Source of the DNA: Ectopseudomonas guguanensis | GTDB lineage: Bacteria; Pseudomonadota; Gammaproteobacteria; Pseudomonadales; Pseudomonadaceae | Direction: 5' to 3' | Length of the DNA stretch: 64,000 nucleotides | Assembly (NCBI RefSeq): GCF_900104265.1 | Contig: NZ_FNJJ01000001.1 | Span: 446,557-510,556 of the forward strand | Shown here: piece by piece, positions 43,895 to 56,788 of the stretch | Layout of the letters: every line of letters starts with the position of its first letter | Numbering within the stretch: the first letter of the stretch is position 1 | Notes under the pieces: generated by a model | Databases searched by the model: none | Told to the model about the DNA's origin: nothing | What the model saw: the letters and a program-made list of their open reading frames with translations, nothing else | Program-made: the position numbers and the translations under genes

Positions 43895-45415
43895 ATGCGC
43901 ATCCACGTCAGCTTCATCGACCGCGTCGGCATCACCCAGGAAGTCCTGGCGCTGCTTGGCGGACGCAATCTGAACCTCGATGCGGTGGAGATGGTACCGC
44001 CAAACGTCTACATCGACGCACCGACCCTGAGCGCCGCGGTGCTCGATGAGCTGCGTGGCGCGCTGCTGCAGGTGCACGGCGTGCAGAGCGTGGAGGTGGT
44101 GGACATTCTGCCCGGCCAGCGTCGCCGCCTGCAGCTCGATGCCCTGCTCGCGGCCATGCCCGACCCGGTGCTGGCGGTGGATGACCGCGCCACCGTGCTA
44201 CTGGCCAACCCGGCGCTGGTGGAGCTGTGCGGCCGCACGCCCGAAGGCCTGAGCATCGCCGCGCTGTTCGCCGATGACGCACTGCAGCAATCGCTGCTCG
44301 CCGCCGGTTTCCACCAGCCACTGCGCGAGGTGCATTTCGCCGGCCAGCCGCTGCTGCTCGACGCCCAGCCGATCACCGAAGACGGTCGCCTGACCGGTGG
44401 CCTGCTCACCCTTTACGCCCCGAGCCGCATGGGCCAGCGCCTGGCCGCGCTGCATCATGATCATGCCGAGGGCTTCGACTCGCTGCTCGGCGAATCGGCG
44501 CCGATTCGCGCGCTCAAGGCCCGTGCCCTGCGCGTGGCGTCGCTGGACGCACCGCTCTTGATCCACGGCGAAACCGGTACCGGCAAGGAGCTGGTGGCTC
44601 GCGCCTGTCATACCGTCAGCGTGCGCCGCAATGCGCCCTTCCTCGCCCTGAACTGCGCCGCCCTGCCGGAGAACCTGGCCGAGAGCGAACTGTTCGGCTA
44701 CGCCCCCGGCGCCTTTACCGGCGCCCAGCGCGGCGGCAAGCCGGGGCTGCTGGAGCTGGCCAACCAGGGCACGGTGTTTCTCGACGAAATTGGCGAAATG
44801 TCGCCCTATCTGCAGGCCAAGCTGCTGCGCTTTTTGAGCGACGGCAGCTTCCGCCGCGTCGGTGGCGACCGTGAGGTGAAGGTGGACGTGCGCATCCTCA
44901 GCGCCACCCACCGCGACCTGGAAAAGATGGTGGCCGAAGGCAGCTTCCGCGAAGACCTGTTCTACCGCCTCAATGTGCTCAATCTGGAAGTGCCGCCGCT
45001 GCGCGAGCGCGGCCAGGACATCCTGCTGCTGGCCCAGCACTTCATGGCCCAGGCCTGCGCGCAGATCCAGCGCCTGCCCTGCCGCCTGGCGCCGACCACC
45101 TTCCCCGCCCTGCTGGCCGGGCGTTGGCCGGGCAACGTGCGCCAGTTGCAGAACGTGATCTTCCGCGCCGCCGCGATCTGCGACAGCAACTGGGTGGAGA
45201 TGGACGATCTGGATATCGCCGGCACCGAAGTGGCGCCAAAGGTGGAAGGGGAAGTCGCCAGCCTGGAACAGGCCATGGACGAGTACGAGAAGGCGCTGCT
45301 GGAAAAGCTCTACGACAGCCACCCCTCCAGCCGCCAGTTGGCCGCACGCCTGGGTACCTCGCACACCGCCATCGCCAAGCGCCTGCGCAAGTACGGGATT
45401 CCGGGCAAGCATTAA
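43895..45415 (+). CDS. gcsR: GcsR-like sigma-54-dependent activator (TyrR family) of the glycine cleavage operon
   Basis: A 506-residue activator: ACT domain (residues 1-75, MRIHVSFIDRVGITQEVLAL), PAS-like domain (about 80-190), AAA+ core with Walker A GETGTGKE (225-232), GAFTGA at 272-277 for sigma-54 contact and DEIG (297-300), then a C-terminal TyrR-type HTH near LAARLGTSHTAIAKRLRKYG. It resembles PhhR and GcsR; GcsR in P. aeruginosa lies just upstream of gcvH2-gcvP2-glyA2, as here. It would switch on glycine breakdown in response to glycine. The gcv promoter below is of sigma-54 type, in keeping. Confidence 0.85.
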   Translation: MRIHVSFIDRVGITQEVLALLGGRNLNLDAVEMVPPNVYIDAPTLSAAVLDELRGALLQVHGVQSVEVVDILPGQRRRLQLDALLAAMPDPVLAVDDRATVLLANPALVELCGRTPEGLSIAALFADDALQQSLLAAGFHQPLREVHFAGQPLLLDAQPITEDGRLTGGLLTLYAPSRMGQRLAALHHDHAEGFDSLLGESAPIRALKARALRVASLDAPLLIHGETGTGKELVARACHTVSVRRNAPFLALNCAALPENLAESELFGYAPGAFTGAQRGGKPGLLELANQGTVFLDEIGEMSPYLQAKLLRFLSDGSFRRVGGDREVKVDVRILSATHRDLEKMVAEGSFREDLFYRLNVLNLEVPPLRERGQDILLLAQHFMAQACAQIQRLPCRLAPTTFPALLAGRWPGNVRQLQNVIFRAAAICDSNWVEMDDLDIAGTEVAPKVEGEVASLEQAMDEYEKALLEKLYDSHPSSRQLAARLGTSHTAIAKRLRKYGIPGKH

Positions 45416-45500
45416 GGCCAGGCTTAACAAGCGGGCCACTCGCCCTTGTAGGGAGGGTTAGGCACCTGTCTTAAATACGGAAATCCCGCAGGTTCAGATG

Positions 45501-45821
45501 CGCCGTAACCCACCATCGGCGCAACGCGGAAGATCGCCCGGTGGGTTACGCGGCGCACCACGACCGCGGCGTCAGATCGTTCATCGGCCAGCGCCGCTAA
45601 CCCACCCTACGGTTCCGTAGCGTACGCTCACTCCGCGATAGTCCGAATCTGTAGGGTGGGTTAGGCGCATATCGCAAACACTCGTCATCCCACTGGGCCT
45701 GCAGCGCCGTAACCCACCATCGGCGCAACGCAGGATCATCGCCCGGCGGGTTACGCGGCGCACCACGACCGCAGAGTGTGAAAGCTCACCTATTGGCGCC
45801 GCTACCCCACCCTACGGTTCC
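45501..45821. repeat. Two tandem copies of a composite repeat, about 205 bp apart
   Basis: CGCCGTAACCCACCATCGGC begins at 45501 and again at 45705, each followed by a GTGGGTTACGCGGCGCACCA or GCGGGTTACGCGGCGCACCA arm. Further on, GCGCCGCTAMCCCACCCTAC recurs at about 45590 and 45795. The units are inverted-repeat-rich and differ from the other families in the window. They fill the 416-base gap between gcsR and sodC; no gene seen. Confidence 0.8.
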
Positions 45822-45831
45822 CGGCGCTGGA

Positions 45832-46383
45832 TCAGATCGGCGTGGTGCTGGTCGGCACCTTGATCACCCCGCAGGCCACACGCGCCCCGCCGCCGCCCAG
45901 CGGCTGCGGATGATCGGCATGGTTGTCGCCGCCAGCGTGAATCATCAGCGAACGATTGTGCAGGTCCTGCAGGCTCTTGAGCCGTGGCGCCAGCACCGGC
46001 TGGCTGGCCTTGCCGTCCTCGGTCACCAGCAGTGCGGGCAGGTCGCCCAGGTGGGCATTGTCTTCCCAGGGGAAGCCATGGCGCCCGGCATTCTGCGGGT
46101 CCCAGTGGCCACCTGCTGCGCCGGCCGGCGTCAGCTTGCCATCCACCTCGGCGGCGTTGCAGTTGGGCTCGGTGTGCACGTGAAAGCCATGCACGCCAGG
46201 TTCCAGCCCCTGCAGATCAGGGGTGAATACCAGCCCGTAGGCCGACTGGCTGATGGTCACGGTGCCGATGGATGCGCCAGTACCTTTCTCCGTGGCCTGC
46301 TCCAGCGTCACGGTAACCGTCTCGCTGGCCTGCAGACTGGTGGCGCCAAGCAGCGCGAATGCCAGGGGAATCAGGGGTTTCAT
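45832..46383 (-). CDS. sodC: Periplasmic Cu/Zn superoxide dismutase
   Basis: A 183-residue Cu/Zn superoxide dismutase with signal [19 protein letters not shown]. The copper ligands are in [10 protein letters not shown], and the bridging and zinc His and Asp lie in [51 protein letters not shown] is the C-terminal signature, with the disulfide Cys pair. It disposes of superoxide in the periplasm. It is divergent from gcvH and shares a 333-base regulatory region. Confidence 0.93.
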   Translation of the reverse strand: MKPLIPLAFALLGATSLQASETVTVTLEQATEKGTGASIGTVTISQSAYGLVFTPDLQGLEPGVHGFHVHTEPNCNAAEVDGKLTPAGAAGGHWDPQNAGRHGFPWEDNAHLGDLPALLVTEDGKASQPVLAPRLKSLQDLHNRSLMIHAGGDNHADHPQPLGGGGARVACGVIKVPTSTTPI

Positions 46384-46458
46384 GTCGATCTATCTCCTTG
46401 TCGATAAAGCCTCCCCCTTACCGACCCTCGATGCCCCGGAGCGGTTCCAGCTAGTTGC

Positions 46459-46576
46459 CGTATCGATAACGATCCACCGTAACGATTCAGCAACAAGCAC
46501 CCGAAAGCCGCGCCGCGCCTCGTGCGACTTCAACTTTTCCATTTGCGACAGGCCTATTCGTATCGATATCGTTCCA
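46459..46576 (+). promoter_or_regulatory. Candidate activator (GcsR) sites upstream of gcvH
   Basis: CGTATCGATAACGATCCA (46459-46476) and CGTATCGATATCGTTCCA (46559-46576) match at 16 of 18 positions. CGTAACGATTCAGCAACA (46478-46495) is a weaker third copy. P. aeruginosa GcsR is reported to use repeated TGTAACG-N4-CGTTCCG sites, which these resemble. They lie 80-180 bp before the sigma-54 promoter, the usual enhancer position. Confidence 0.55.
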
Positions 46577-46638
46577 GACAATCATATACAGGCCTGGAAT
46601 ATATTAATAACTTATTGATTTTATTGAATATTTTGCCA

Positions 46639-46655
46639 TTGGCACTGGCATTGCA
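46639..46655 (+). promoter_or_regulatory. Sigma-54 promoter of the gcvH-gcvP-glyA-gcvT operon
   Basis: TTGGCACTGGCATTGCA matches YTGGCAC-N5-TTGCW with perfect GG-N10-GC spacing. Transcription should start near 46666, about 50 bases before the gcvH ATG. This agrees with control by the GcsR-like activator encoded upstream. Confidence 0.88.
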
Positions 46656-46716
46656 AACGCCTGTCCACCTGCCCGCCACCCAAGAAGCGGACACCTTTAC
46701 CCCCTGAGGAGTTGAC

Positions 46717-47100
46717 ATGAGCGAGTTGCGTTTCACCGCCGATCACGAATGGCTGCGTCTGGACAACGATGGTCTGGTTACCGTCGGCATCACCCACTAC
46801 GCCCAGGACGCGCTCGGCGACGTGGTGTACGTACAGCTGCCGGAAGTGAAGGCCTACGCCCAGGGCGAAGAGGTGGCGGTGCTGGAGTCGGTGAAGGCTG
46901 CCAGCAACATCGTCATGCCGCTGGACGGCGAGATCGTCGAAATCAACGCCGACCTGGAAGGCAGCCCGGAGCTGGTCAACGAATCGCCGCTGGACAAGGC
47001 CTGGTTCTTCCGCATGCGCCTGGCCGACAACGCCGTGCTGGCCGACCTGCTGGACAAGGCCGGCTATGATCGTCTGTTGAACGCCAACGCCGACGCCTGA
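46717..47100 (+). CDS. gcvH: Glycine cleavage system H protein
   Basis: A 127-residue lipoyl carrier that shuttles the aminomethyl group between GcvP and GcvT. The lipoylated Lys is K60 in LESVKAASNI. The family start MSELRFTADHEWLRLDNDGL is intact, as is GDVVYVQLPEVG-type context. Ribosome-binding site GAGGAG. First gene of the operon; the gcvP start follows within ten bases of the stop. Confidence 0.97.
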   Translation: MSELRFTADHEWLRLDNDGLVTVGITHYAQDALGDVVYVQLPEVKAYAQGEEVAVLESVKAASNIVMPLDGEIVEINADLEGSPELVNESPLDKAWFFRMRLADNAVLADLLDKAGYDRLLNANADA

Positions 47101-47109
47101 GTGACCGCC

Positions 47110-49962
<2,853 letters not shown>

Positions 49963-49971
49963 GCGCCAGCC

Positions 49972-50031
49972 CGTAGCCCGGATGAAATCCGGGAGCTCTC
50001 AACAGCTTCCCCGGATTGCATCCGGGCTACA
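49972..50031. repeat. Palindromic repeat between gcvP and glyA
   Basis: CGTAGCCCGGATGAAATCC and GGATTGCATCCGGGCTAC, separated by about 20 bases. Inside the operon it could reduce glyA expression relative to gcvHP or protect the upstream mRNA. Confidence 0.88.
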
Positions 50032-50110
50032 TCCACCCCGATTCCTTTCGGCTCCCCTCACCGGGGCGGGCCGACTGCATCCCGAGAAAAACGATAAAGA
50101 GGGCCTCACC

Positions 50111-51364
<1,254 letters not shown>

Positions 51365-51433
51365 CACCCAACGTACAACGGGCCGCACCGCGGCCCCAAC
51401 CGGTGCGCGCGGCGCACCCAACAGGAAATCGAC

Positions 51434-52558
51434 ATGACCACTGAAACTCTCGCCAAGACTCCGCTGCACGCCCTGCACCTCGAACTCGGCGCGCGCATGG
51501 TGCCCTTCGCCGGCTATGACATGCCCGTGCAGTACCCGCTGGGCGTGATGAAGGAGCACCTGCACACCCGCGAGGCCGCCGGCCTGTTCGACGTTTCGCA
51601 CATGGGCCAGATCCTGCTGCGTGGCGAGAACGCCGCGCGTGCCCTGGAAACTCTGGTGCCGGTGGACATCATCGACCTGCCGGTGGGCCTGCAGCGCTAC
51701 GCCATGTTCACCGATGCCCAGGGCGGCATCCTCGACGACCTGATGGTCGCCAACCTGGGTGACGACACCCTGTACCTGGTGGTCAACGCCGCCTGCAAGG
51801 ATCAGGACCTGGCCCACCTGCAGAAGCACATCGGCGAGCGGTGCCAGATCGAGTGCCTGTTCGAGGAGCGCGCCCTGCTCGCCCTGCAAGGGCCGAAAGC
51901 GGTCGACGTGCTGGCCCGCCTGGCGCCTGAAGTGAGCAAGATGACCTTCATGCAGGTGGCCCGCGTGCGCCTGCTGGGCAGCGAATGCATCGTCAGCCGC
52001 AGCGGCTACACCGGCGAAGACGGTTTCGAGATTTCCGTCGCCGTCGACCAGGCCGAAACCCTGGCGCGCAGCCTGCTGGCCGAAGCGGAAGTCGAGGCCA
52101 TCGGCCTGGGTGCGCGGGACTCGTTGCGCCTGGAAGCCGGCCTGTGCCTGTACGGTCACGACATGAGCAGCGCCACCACGCCGATCGAAGCCAGCCTGCT
52201 GTGGGCCATCTCCAAGGTGCGTCGTGCAGATGGCGAGCGTGCCGGCAACTTCCCGGGCGCCGAGCGCGTATTCGAGCAGCAGCAAAAAGGCGTGGCGCGC
52301 AAGCGCGTCGGCCTGCTGCCGCAGGAGCGCGTACCGGTGCGTGAAGGCGCGGAAATCGTCGATGCCGACGGCACCGTGATCGGCCAGGTATGCAGCGGCG
52401 GCTTCGGCCCGACCCTCGGCGCACCGGTGGCCATGGGTTACGTCAATGCCAGCCACACCGCCGTCGACAGCGACGTCTGGGCCGTGGTGCGCGGCAAGCG
52501 CGTGGCGATGAAAGTGGCCAAGACCCCGTTCGTGCCGCAGCGCTACTACCGCGGCTGA
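51434..52558 (+). CDS. gcvT: Aminomethyltransferase, glycine cleavage T protein
   Basis: A 374-residue T protein that releases ammonia from the H-bound aminomethyl group and makes methylene-tetrahydrofolate. The N-terminus LHALHLELGARMVPFAGYDMP is canonical; FDVSHMGQI and SRSGYTGEDGFEI follow. GlyA precedes it by 69 bases, containing one GTGCGC-type repeat arm (51401-51420). In P. aeruginosa sdaA lies between glyA2 and gcvT2; no such gene is present here. Confidence 0.96.
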   Translation: MTTETLAKTPLHALHLELGARMVPFAGYDMPVQYPLGVMKEHLHTREAAGLFDVSHMGQILLRGENAARALETLVPVDIIDLPVGLQRYAMFTDAQGGILDDLMVANLGDDTLYLVVNAACKDQDLAHLQKHIGERCQIECLFEERALLALQGPKAVDVLARLAPEVSKMTFMQVARVRLLGSECIVSRSGYTGEDGFEISVAVDQAETLARSLLAEAEVEAIGLGARDSLRLEAGLCLYGHDMSSATTPIEASLLWAISKVRRADGERAGNFPGAERVFEQQQKGVARKRVGLLPQERVPVREGAEIVDADGTVIGQVCSGGFGPTLGAPVAMGYVNASHTAVDSDVWAVVRGKRVAMKVAKTPFVPQRYYRG

Positions 52559-52664
52559 TTTGCAACGCAGCCCTGCGCTGCAGGAGCCGCGCCTCGCGGC
52601 GAATGGGTCGAAGGACGCGAAAGCTTCGCCTCGGGGCGAGGCTCCTACATTCGTTGCGCGCGCT

Positions 52665-53012
52665 CTGCTCCGTAGCCCGGATGCGATCCGGGGAGGCCCT
52701 GAAAAGCTCCCGGATTGCATCCGGGCTACGTTGTTTCCACCCCTGATCCGCCGCTCGCGCCCGGCGCGAGTTCGTAGGGCGGGTGAAACCCGCCACATAG
52801 CCCCTGGCGGGTTGCACCCGCCCTACAGGTAACTGCTCCGTAGCCCGGATGCAATCCGGGGAGGCCCTGAAAAGCTCCCGATTTGCATCCGGGCTACGTT
52901 GTTTCCACCCCTGATCCGCCGCCCGCGCCCGGCGCGCGTTCGTAGGGCGGGTGAAACCCGCCACATAGTCCCTGGCGGGTTGCACCCGCCCTACAGATGA
53001 CTGCTCCGTAGC
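52665..53012. repeat. Two exact-period tandem copies of a 168-bp composite repeat
   Basis: CTGCTCCGTAGCCCGGATG starts at 52665 and 52833, and CTGCTCCGTAGC a third time at 53001, giving a period of 168. Each copy contains a GTAGCCCGG pair, a CCCCTGATCCGCCGC spacer, a GCGCCCGGCGCG palindrome and a GTAGGGCGGGTGAAACC pair. Copies differ at few positions. The unit therefore combines two repeat families and has been duplicated as a block. Confidence 0.9.
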
Positions 53013-53488
53013 TGGACAATCGCAGGCTGCGCGATCTTGTTATACGTTATCACACAACATCAGCCATGCCAGTTGAGTCATCCACTCTGCTCGGCATATC
53101 CGTTAAACCTCTTGCCATCGGCAATAGCGCCGCCAAACGGGACTTTATCACTCATACTTTGGTCTAGCCGGACGTTGACAAGCGACAAAAAGGCTGTCGA
53201 TAATCTCTATAGTTGTATGACGACATATGACATAGATAACAACAATAATCAGGACCAGAACATGACCCTCCTCGCCTCTGCTTCAGCGCAGCCGCCAAGC
53301 GTCCGCTCGGCCCCCGTCGCCCTCACACGCCCTGCAACCGGATTCGCCGGAGGCTGACCCCAGCCGCCGGCAATGACCGGTCGCGGTTCGGCCGGCCTGC
53401 CCCACGGGGCATTCACACCCACCCGCCATGCAGGCTGCCAATCGGCCAGCAGGGGATGGTTCGTTCAAAAAATGGGAGCACAACAACA
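53013..53488. other. Regulatory region upstream of the porin gene
   Basis: A good sigma-70 promoter is visible: TTGACA (53175-53180), an 18-base spacer, and GATAAT (53199-53204). The imperfect dyad TTGTATGACGACATATGACA just downstream, at about 53212-53231, overlaps the likely start site and would suit a repressor. No gene is supported; ATGs at 53262 and 53456 open poor frames. Confidence 0.6.
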
Positions 53489-54733
53489 ATGACCGCACGC
53501 AACACCCTTCCCCTGGCCCTGCTCGGCAGCACCGCGCTGGCGCTCGTCATGCCTACTGCTACTCATGCCGCCGGCTTCGTCGAAGACGCCAAGGTCACCC
53601 TCGGCCTGCGCAACTACTACTTCAACCGCAACTTCCTCAACCATACCCAGAACAACCAGGCTCAGGCCGAGGCCTGGACCCAGAGCTTCATCCTCGATGC
53701 CCGCTCCGGTTTCACCCAGGGCACGGTAGGCTTCGGGCTCGATGTGCTCGGCCTGTACTCGGTCAAGCTCGATGGCGACCGCGACGTGGCCAACAGCCAG
53801 ATGCTGCCGATCCACGATGACGGCCGCCCGGCCGACGATTTCGGTCGCACCGCGGTGACTGCCAAGGCGAAGATTTCCAAGACCGAGCTGAAGGTCGGTG
53901 AGTGGTTCGCCGTACTGCCCATCCTGCGCGCCGACGATGGCCGTTCACTGCCGCAGACCTTCCAGGGCGCGCAAATCACCTCCAACGAGTTCGATGGCCT
54001 GAACCTGTACGGCGGCCAGTTCTGGAAGAACAGCCAGCGCCACGACGCCAGTCGTGAGGACATGTCGTTCAACGGTATCGAGGGCGATGACTTCAACTTC
54101 GGCGGCGGTGAGTACCGTTTCAACGGCAACAGCACCATGCTCGGCGCATGGCACGCGCGCCTGGAGGACGTCTACAAGCAGAGCTTCGTGCAGCTGACCC
54201 ACAGCCAGCCGGTCGGCGACTGGGTGCTGGGCGCCAACCTGGGTTACTTCAACGGCAAGGAAGAAGGCGCAGCCAAGGCCGGCAATCTGGACAACAAGGT
54301 CTATCAGGGCAGCTTCTCCGCCAAGACCGGCAACAACGGTTTTACCCTTTCCTATCAGCGGCTAAGCGGCGATACCAAGTTCCTGCGCATTGACGGCACC
54401 AGTGGCGGCACGCTGGTCAACGACGGTTTCACCGCCAGCTTCGACGCGCCCGAAGAACGCTCCTGGCAGGTGCGTCACGACTACAACTTCGCCGGCCTCG
54501 GCATCCCCGGCCTGACCCTGATGAACCGCTACACCAGTGGCTCCAACATCCACACCGGCGGCCGTACCGATGCCGAGGAATGGGCGCGCGAATCGGAGCT
54601 GGCCTACACCATCCAGGAAGGCAGCCTGAAGAACCTGAGCATCCGCTGGCGCAACTCCAGCGTCCGCCGCGACGTCGGGGCCGACGCCGACGAGAACCGC
54701 CTGATCATCAACTACCCGCTGTCGATCCTGTAA
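53489..54733 (+). CDS. OprD-family outer membrane porin
   Basis: A 414-residue protein with signal MTARNTLPLALLGSTALALV and mature start AAGFVEDAKVTLGLRNYYFN. That start, plus GFGLDVLGLYSVKLD and the C-terminal RLIINYPLSIL-type end with terminal hydrophobics, marks the OprD family of substrate-specific porins. Alternating beta strands are evident. It carries small solutes such as amino acids, aromatic or organic acids; the substrate is not told by sequence. GGGAG is ten bases upstream of the start. A terminator follows. Confidence 0.9.
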   Translation: MTARNTLPLALLGSTALALVMPTATHAAGFVEDAKVTLGLRNYYFNRNFLNHTQNNQAQAEAWTQSFILDARSGFTQGTVGFGLDVLGLYSVKLDGDRDVANSQMLPIHDDGRPADDFGRTAVTAKAKISKTELKVGEWFAVLPILRADDGRSLPQTFQGAQITSNEFDGLNLYGGQFWKNSQRHDASREDMSFNGIEGDDFNFGGGEYRFNGNSTMLGAWHARLEDVYKQSFVQLTHSQPVGDWVLGANLGYFNGKEEGAAKAGNLDNKVYQGSFSAKTGNNGFTLSYQRLSGDTKFLRIDGTSGGTLVNDGFTASFDAPEERSWQVRHDYNFAGLGIPGLTLMNRYTSGSNIHTGGRTDAEEWARESELAYTIQEGSLKNLSIRWRNSSVRRDVGADADENRLIINYPLSIL

Positions 54734-54785
54734 TTCCAGGCGCGCTCGCGCGTCCGATTGTCTCCATGTGTTTACGGCACTTTAC

Positions 54786-54812
54786 GCCCGTCCTCGTGAC
54801 GGGCTTTTTTTC
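54786..54812 (+). terminator. Terminator after the porin gene
   Basis: GCCCGTC / GACGGGC with loop CTCGT followed by TTTTTTT. A GTAGGGTGCGCCGTGCGCAC repeat arm follows at 54830-54850. Confidence 0.92.
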
Positions 54813-54959
54813 TGATCTGCGCCAGCCCTGTAGGGTGCGCCGTGCGCACCGGTTCCAATGCCAAACCCAAGGGTGGATGTCGTTTTTTACATCCATCAGA
54901 GCGGCGGTTCTGTAAGGCCTGTCCACCCCAGGGCGCCATACGATGGCTCGCAACGAGCC

Positions 54960-56087
54960 CTACCTAAAGCGCTCCACCATCTGCGCCAGCACCGTCAGCA
55001 CATCCCGCCCCAGCTTCTTCGAGCGCGCGCCATTCCAGCCGGTGCGCGGCTGCGGGTTGTCGTCGTGATCCTTGAACGGCATCTCGATGGTGAACGACAG
55101 GCAATCGAAGGCCTCGCCCACCGCGTTGCAGGCCAGGGTCAGGTTGGCCTGGCCGGGTTCGTCGCGCGGGTAGCCGAAACAGGTCTGGAATTCGGCGCCG
55201 ATGCCCACCAGGCGCTGGCGGAAATCCTCCTCCAGCGCGGCCAGGCGCGGCGTATAGCCGGGGTTGCCCTCGCAGCCTGCGGTGAACACGTGGGGGATTT
55301 CCTCGTCGCCGTGAATATCCAGGAACAGGTCGACACCGATGCGCTGCATATGCTGCAGCGCGAACAGCACCTCGGGGCTGCGCTCGACACTGGCCGACTG
55401 CCAGGCGCGATTGAGGTCCTGCCCGGCCAGGTTGGTACGCAGATGGCCGCGGAAGGCGCCGTCCGGGTTCATGTTCGGTATCAGGTAGAACTCGGCCTGG
55501 CTGAGCAGCGCCTGGACCTCGGCGTCATGCGGGTCCTGCAGGCGTTCGATCAGCCCCTCCATGAACCACTCGGCCATATGCTCGCCGGGATGCTGCTGGG
55601 CGATCAGCCACAGCTTGCGCGGCGCAGCGGCCTGACCGCCAATGCGCAGCAACTGGATATCGCGCCCCTCCAGGCTTCGGCCGCAAGCCACCAGTTCGGC
55701 GCCGCGCTCCAGCGCCGTGGCGATCAAGCGCTCGTGGCGTGCCCGCGGGTAAGGCTCGAAATAGGCGAAGCGTACGCTCGCGTGCTCGGCCTGCAACTCG
55801 AAGAGCAGTTGCCCGTCCTCGAAGCGCGTCGGCACACGGAACCAGTCCTGCTGGTCGTAACTGGCCACGGCCTGGTAACCGTCCCAGGCCTTGTTGTAGG
55901 CCGACTGCCCGGCGTTGGTCAGACTGAAGCCATAGCGCTGTCCCGGCTGCAGGCCATCGACCTGGAAGTGAAACCACTGGAAATGATGGCTGTTGAGGTC
56001 CGGCCGCATGGCCAGCAGCACGCGCTGCGGGTCGCTGACGTCGATGACCTGGATGTTGCCGCTGTCGAAATCCGCACTGATCTTCAT
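54960..56087 (-). CDS. M14-family zinc carboxypeptidase, cytosolic type
   Basis: A 375-residue M14 metallopeptidase of the cytosolic (AGBL/CCP-like) type. Zinc ligands are in QQHPGEHMAEWF (HxxE) and LDIHGDEEIP (His), and the general base Glu is in FTIEMPFKDHDD. An N-terminal beta-sandwich precedes the catalytic domain, as in these enzymes. No signal peptide. Start at MKISADF by GAGG five bases upstream. The bacterial substrate is unknown. Transcribed toward the porin gene. Confidence 0.88.
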   Translation of the reverse strand: MKISADFDSGNIQVIDVSDPQRVLLAMRPDLNSHHFQWFHFQVDGLQPGQRYGFSLTNAGQSAYNKAWDGYQAVASYDQQDWFRVPTRFEDGQLLFELQAEHASVRFAYFEPYPRARHERLIATALERGAELVACGRSLEGRDIQLLRIGGQAAAPRKLWLIAQQHPGEHMAEWFMEGLIERLQDPHDAEVQALLSQAEFYLIPNMNPDGAFRGHLRTNLAGQDLNRAWQSASVERSPEVLFALQHMQRIGVDLFLDIHGDEEIPHVFTAGCEGNPGYTPRLAALEEDFRQRLVGIGAEFQTCFGYPRDEPGQANLTLACNAVGEAFDCLSFTIEMPFKDHDDNPQPRTGWNGARSKKLGRDVLTVLAQMVERFR

Positions 56088-56239
56088 GAGCACCTCGTGA
56101 ACGAAATCAGCGCTCAGGATTGCAGCTCACGAGGCGAGTGTGAAGTCAGCCCTGCACGAACGGATCAGAGCGAACTAAGGTGAGCGAGGCAGGCCTAACA
56201 GCGACTTGCCTCGTTTTATCGCTCAGGGAGCCCATTTCC

Positions 56240-56773
56240 ATGCCCAGTCCAGCCAAGCCCTTTCACGCCGCCGCCCTGTTCGCCCTTGCGCTGCTGGCCG
56301 GATGCGCCGGGCGCGAGCCCGACTCCGCCGCGCCCGCGCCACAGCCGCAGGTCGAACAACCCGTGACCAGGACCGAGCAGGATCAGCTACGCCAGCAGGC
56401 CCAGCGTGGTGATCTGGACAGTCAGTTCCAGCTCGGCAGCAGCTACTTCGTCGGCCAACCGGAGAAGAACCTCAAGCAGGCCGAGTACTGGTGGAAGCAG
56501 GCCGCCGACAAGGGCCATGCCATGGCGGCAGTGAGCCTGGCCTATCTCTACACAGGCCGCGATGCCCCAGAGTTCGCCAACCAGCAGGGCATGCTCAAGT
56601 ACCTCAATCAGTCGGCCGCTGCCGGCAACCCCATGGCCCAGCATGTGTTGGGCAACCTCTACCGCCGTGGCGAGGGCGGCGTACCACGCGACCCTGACCA
56701 GGCCCAGCGCCTGTACCAGAGCGCCTGCCAGCAGCGCTACGAGCCTTCCTGCGCGGCGCTGGGTGGTCAGTAA
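56240..56773 (+). CDS. Sel1-repeat lipoprotein
   Basis: A 177-residue protein with signal ending LLAGC (Cys at about 22). The mature part starts with a Pro/Ala-rich linker and continues with Sel1-like repeats: AQRGDLDSQFQLGSSYFVG, NLKQAEYWWKQAADKGHAMA and DQAQRLYQSACQQ. Such repeats are protein-binding scaffolds. Start at MPSPAKPFHAA, consistent with the signal peptide. Role unknown, located in the envelope. Confidence 0.85.
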   Translation: MPSPAKPFHAAALFALALLAGCAGREPDSAAPAPQPQVEQPVTRTEQDQLRQQAQRGDLDSQFQLGSSYFVGQPEKNLKQAEYWWKQAADKGHAMAAVSLAYLYTGRDAPEFANQQGMLKYLNQSAAAGNPMAQHVLGNLYRRGEGGVPRDPDQAQRLYQSACQQRYEPSCAALGGQ

Positions 56774-56788
56774 GTCGAATACCCACTC

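Noticed and set aside
53037..53357. 106-residue plus-strand open frame before the porin
   Set aside because: Low-complexity, crosses the promoter region, no ribosome-binding site and no recognisable domain.
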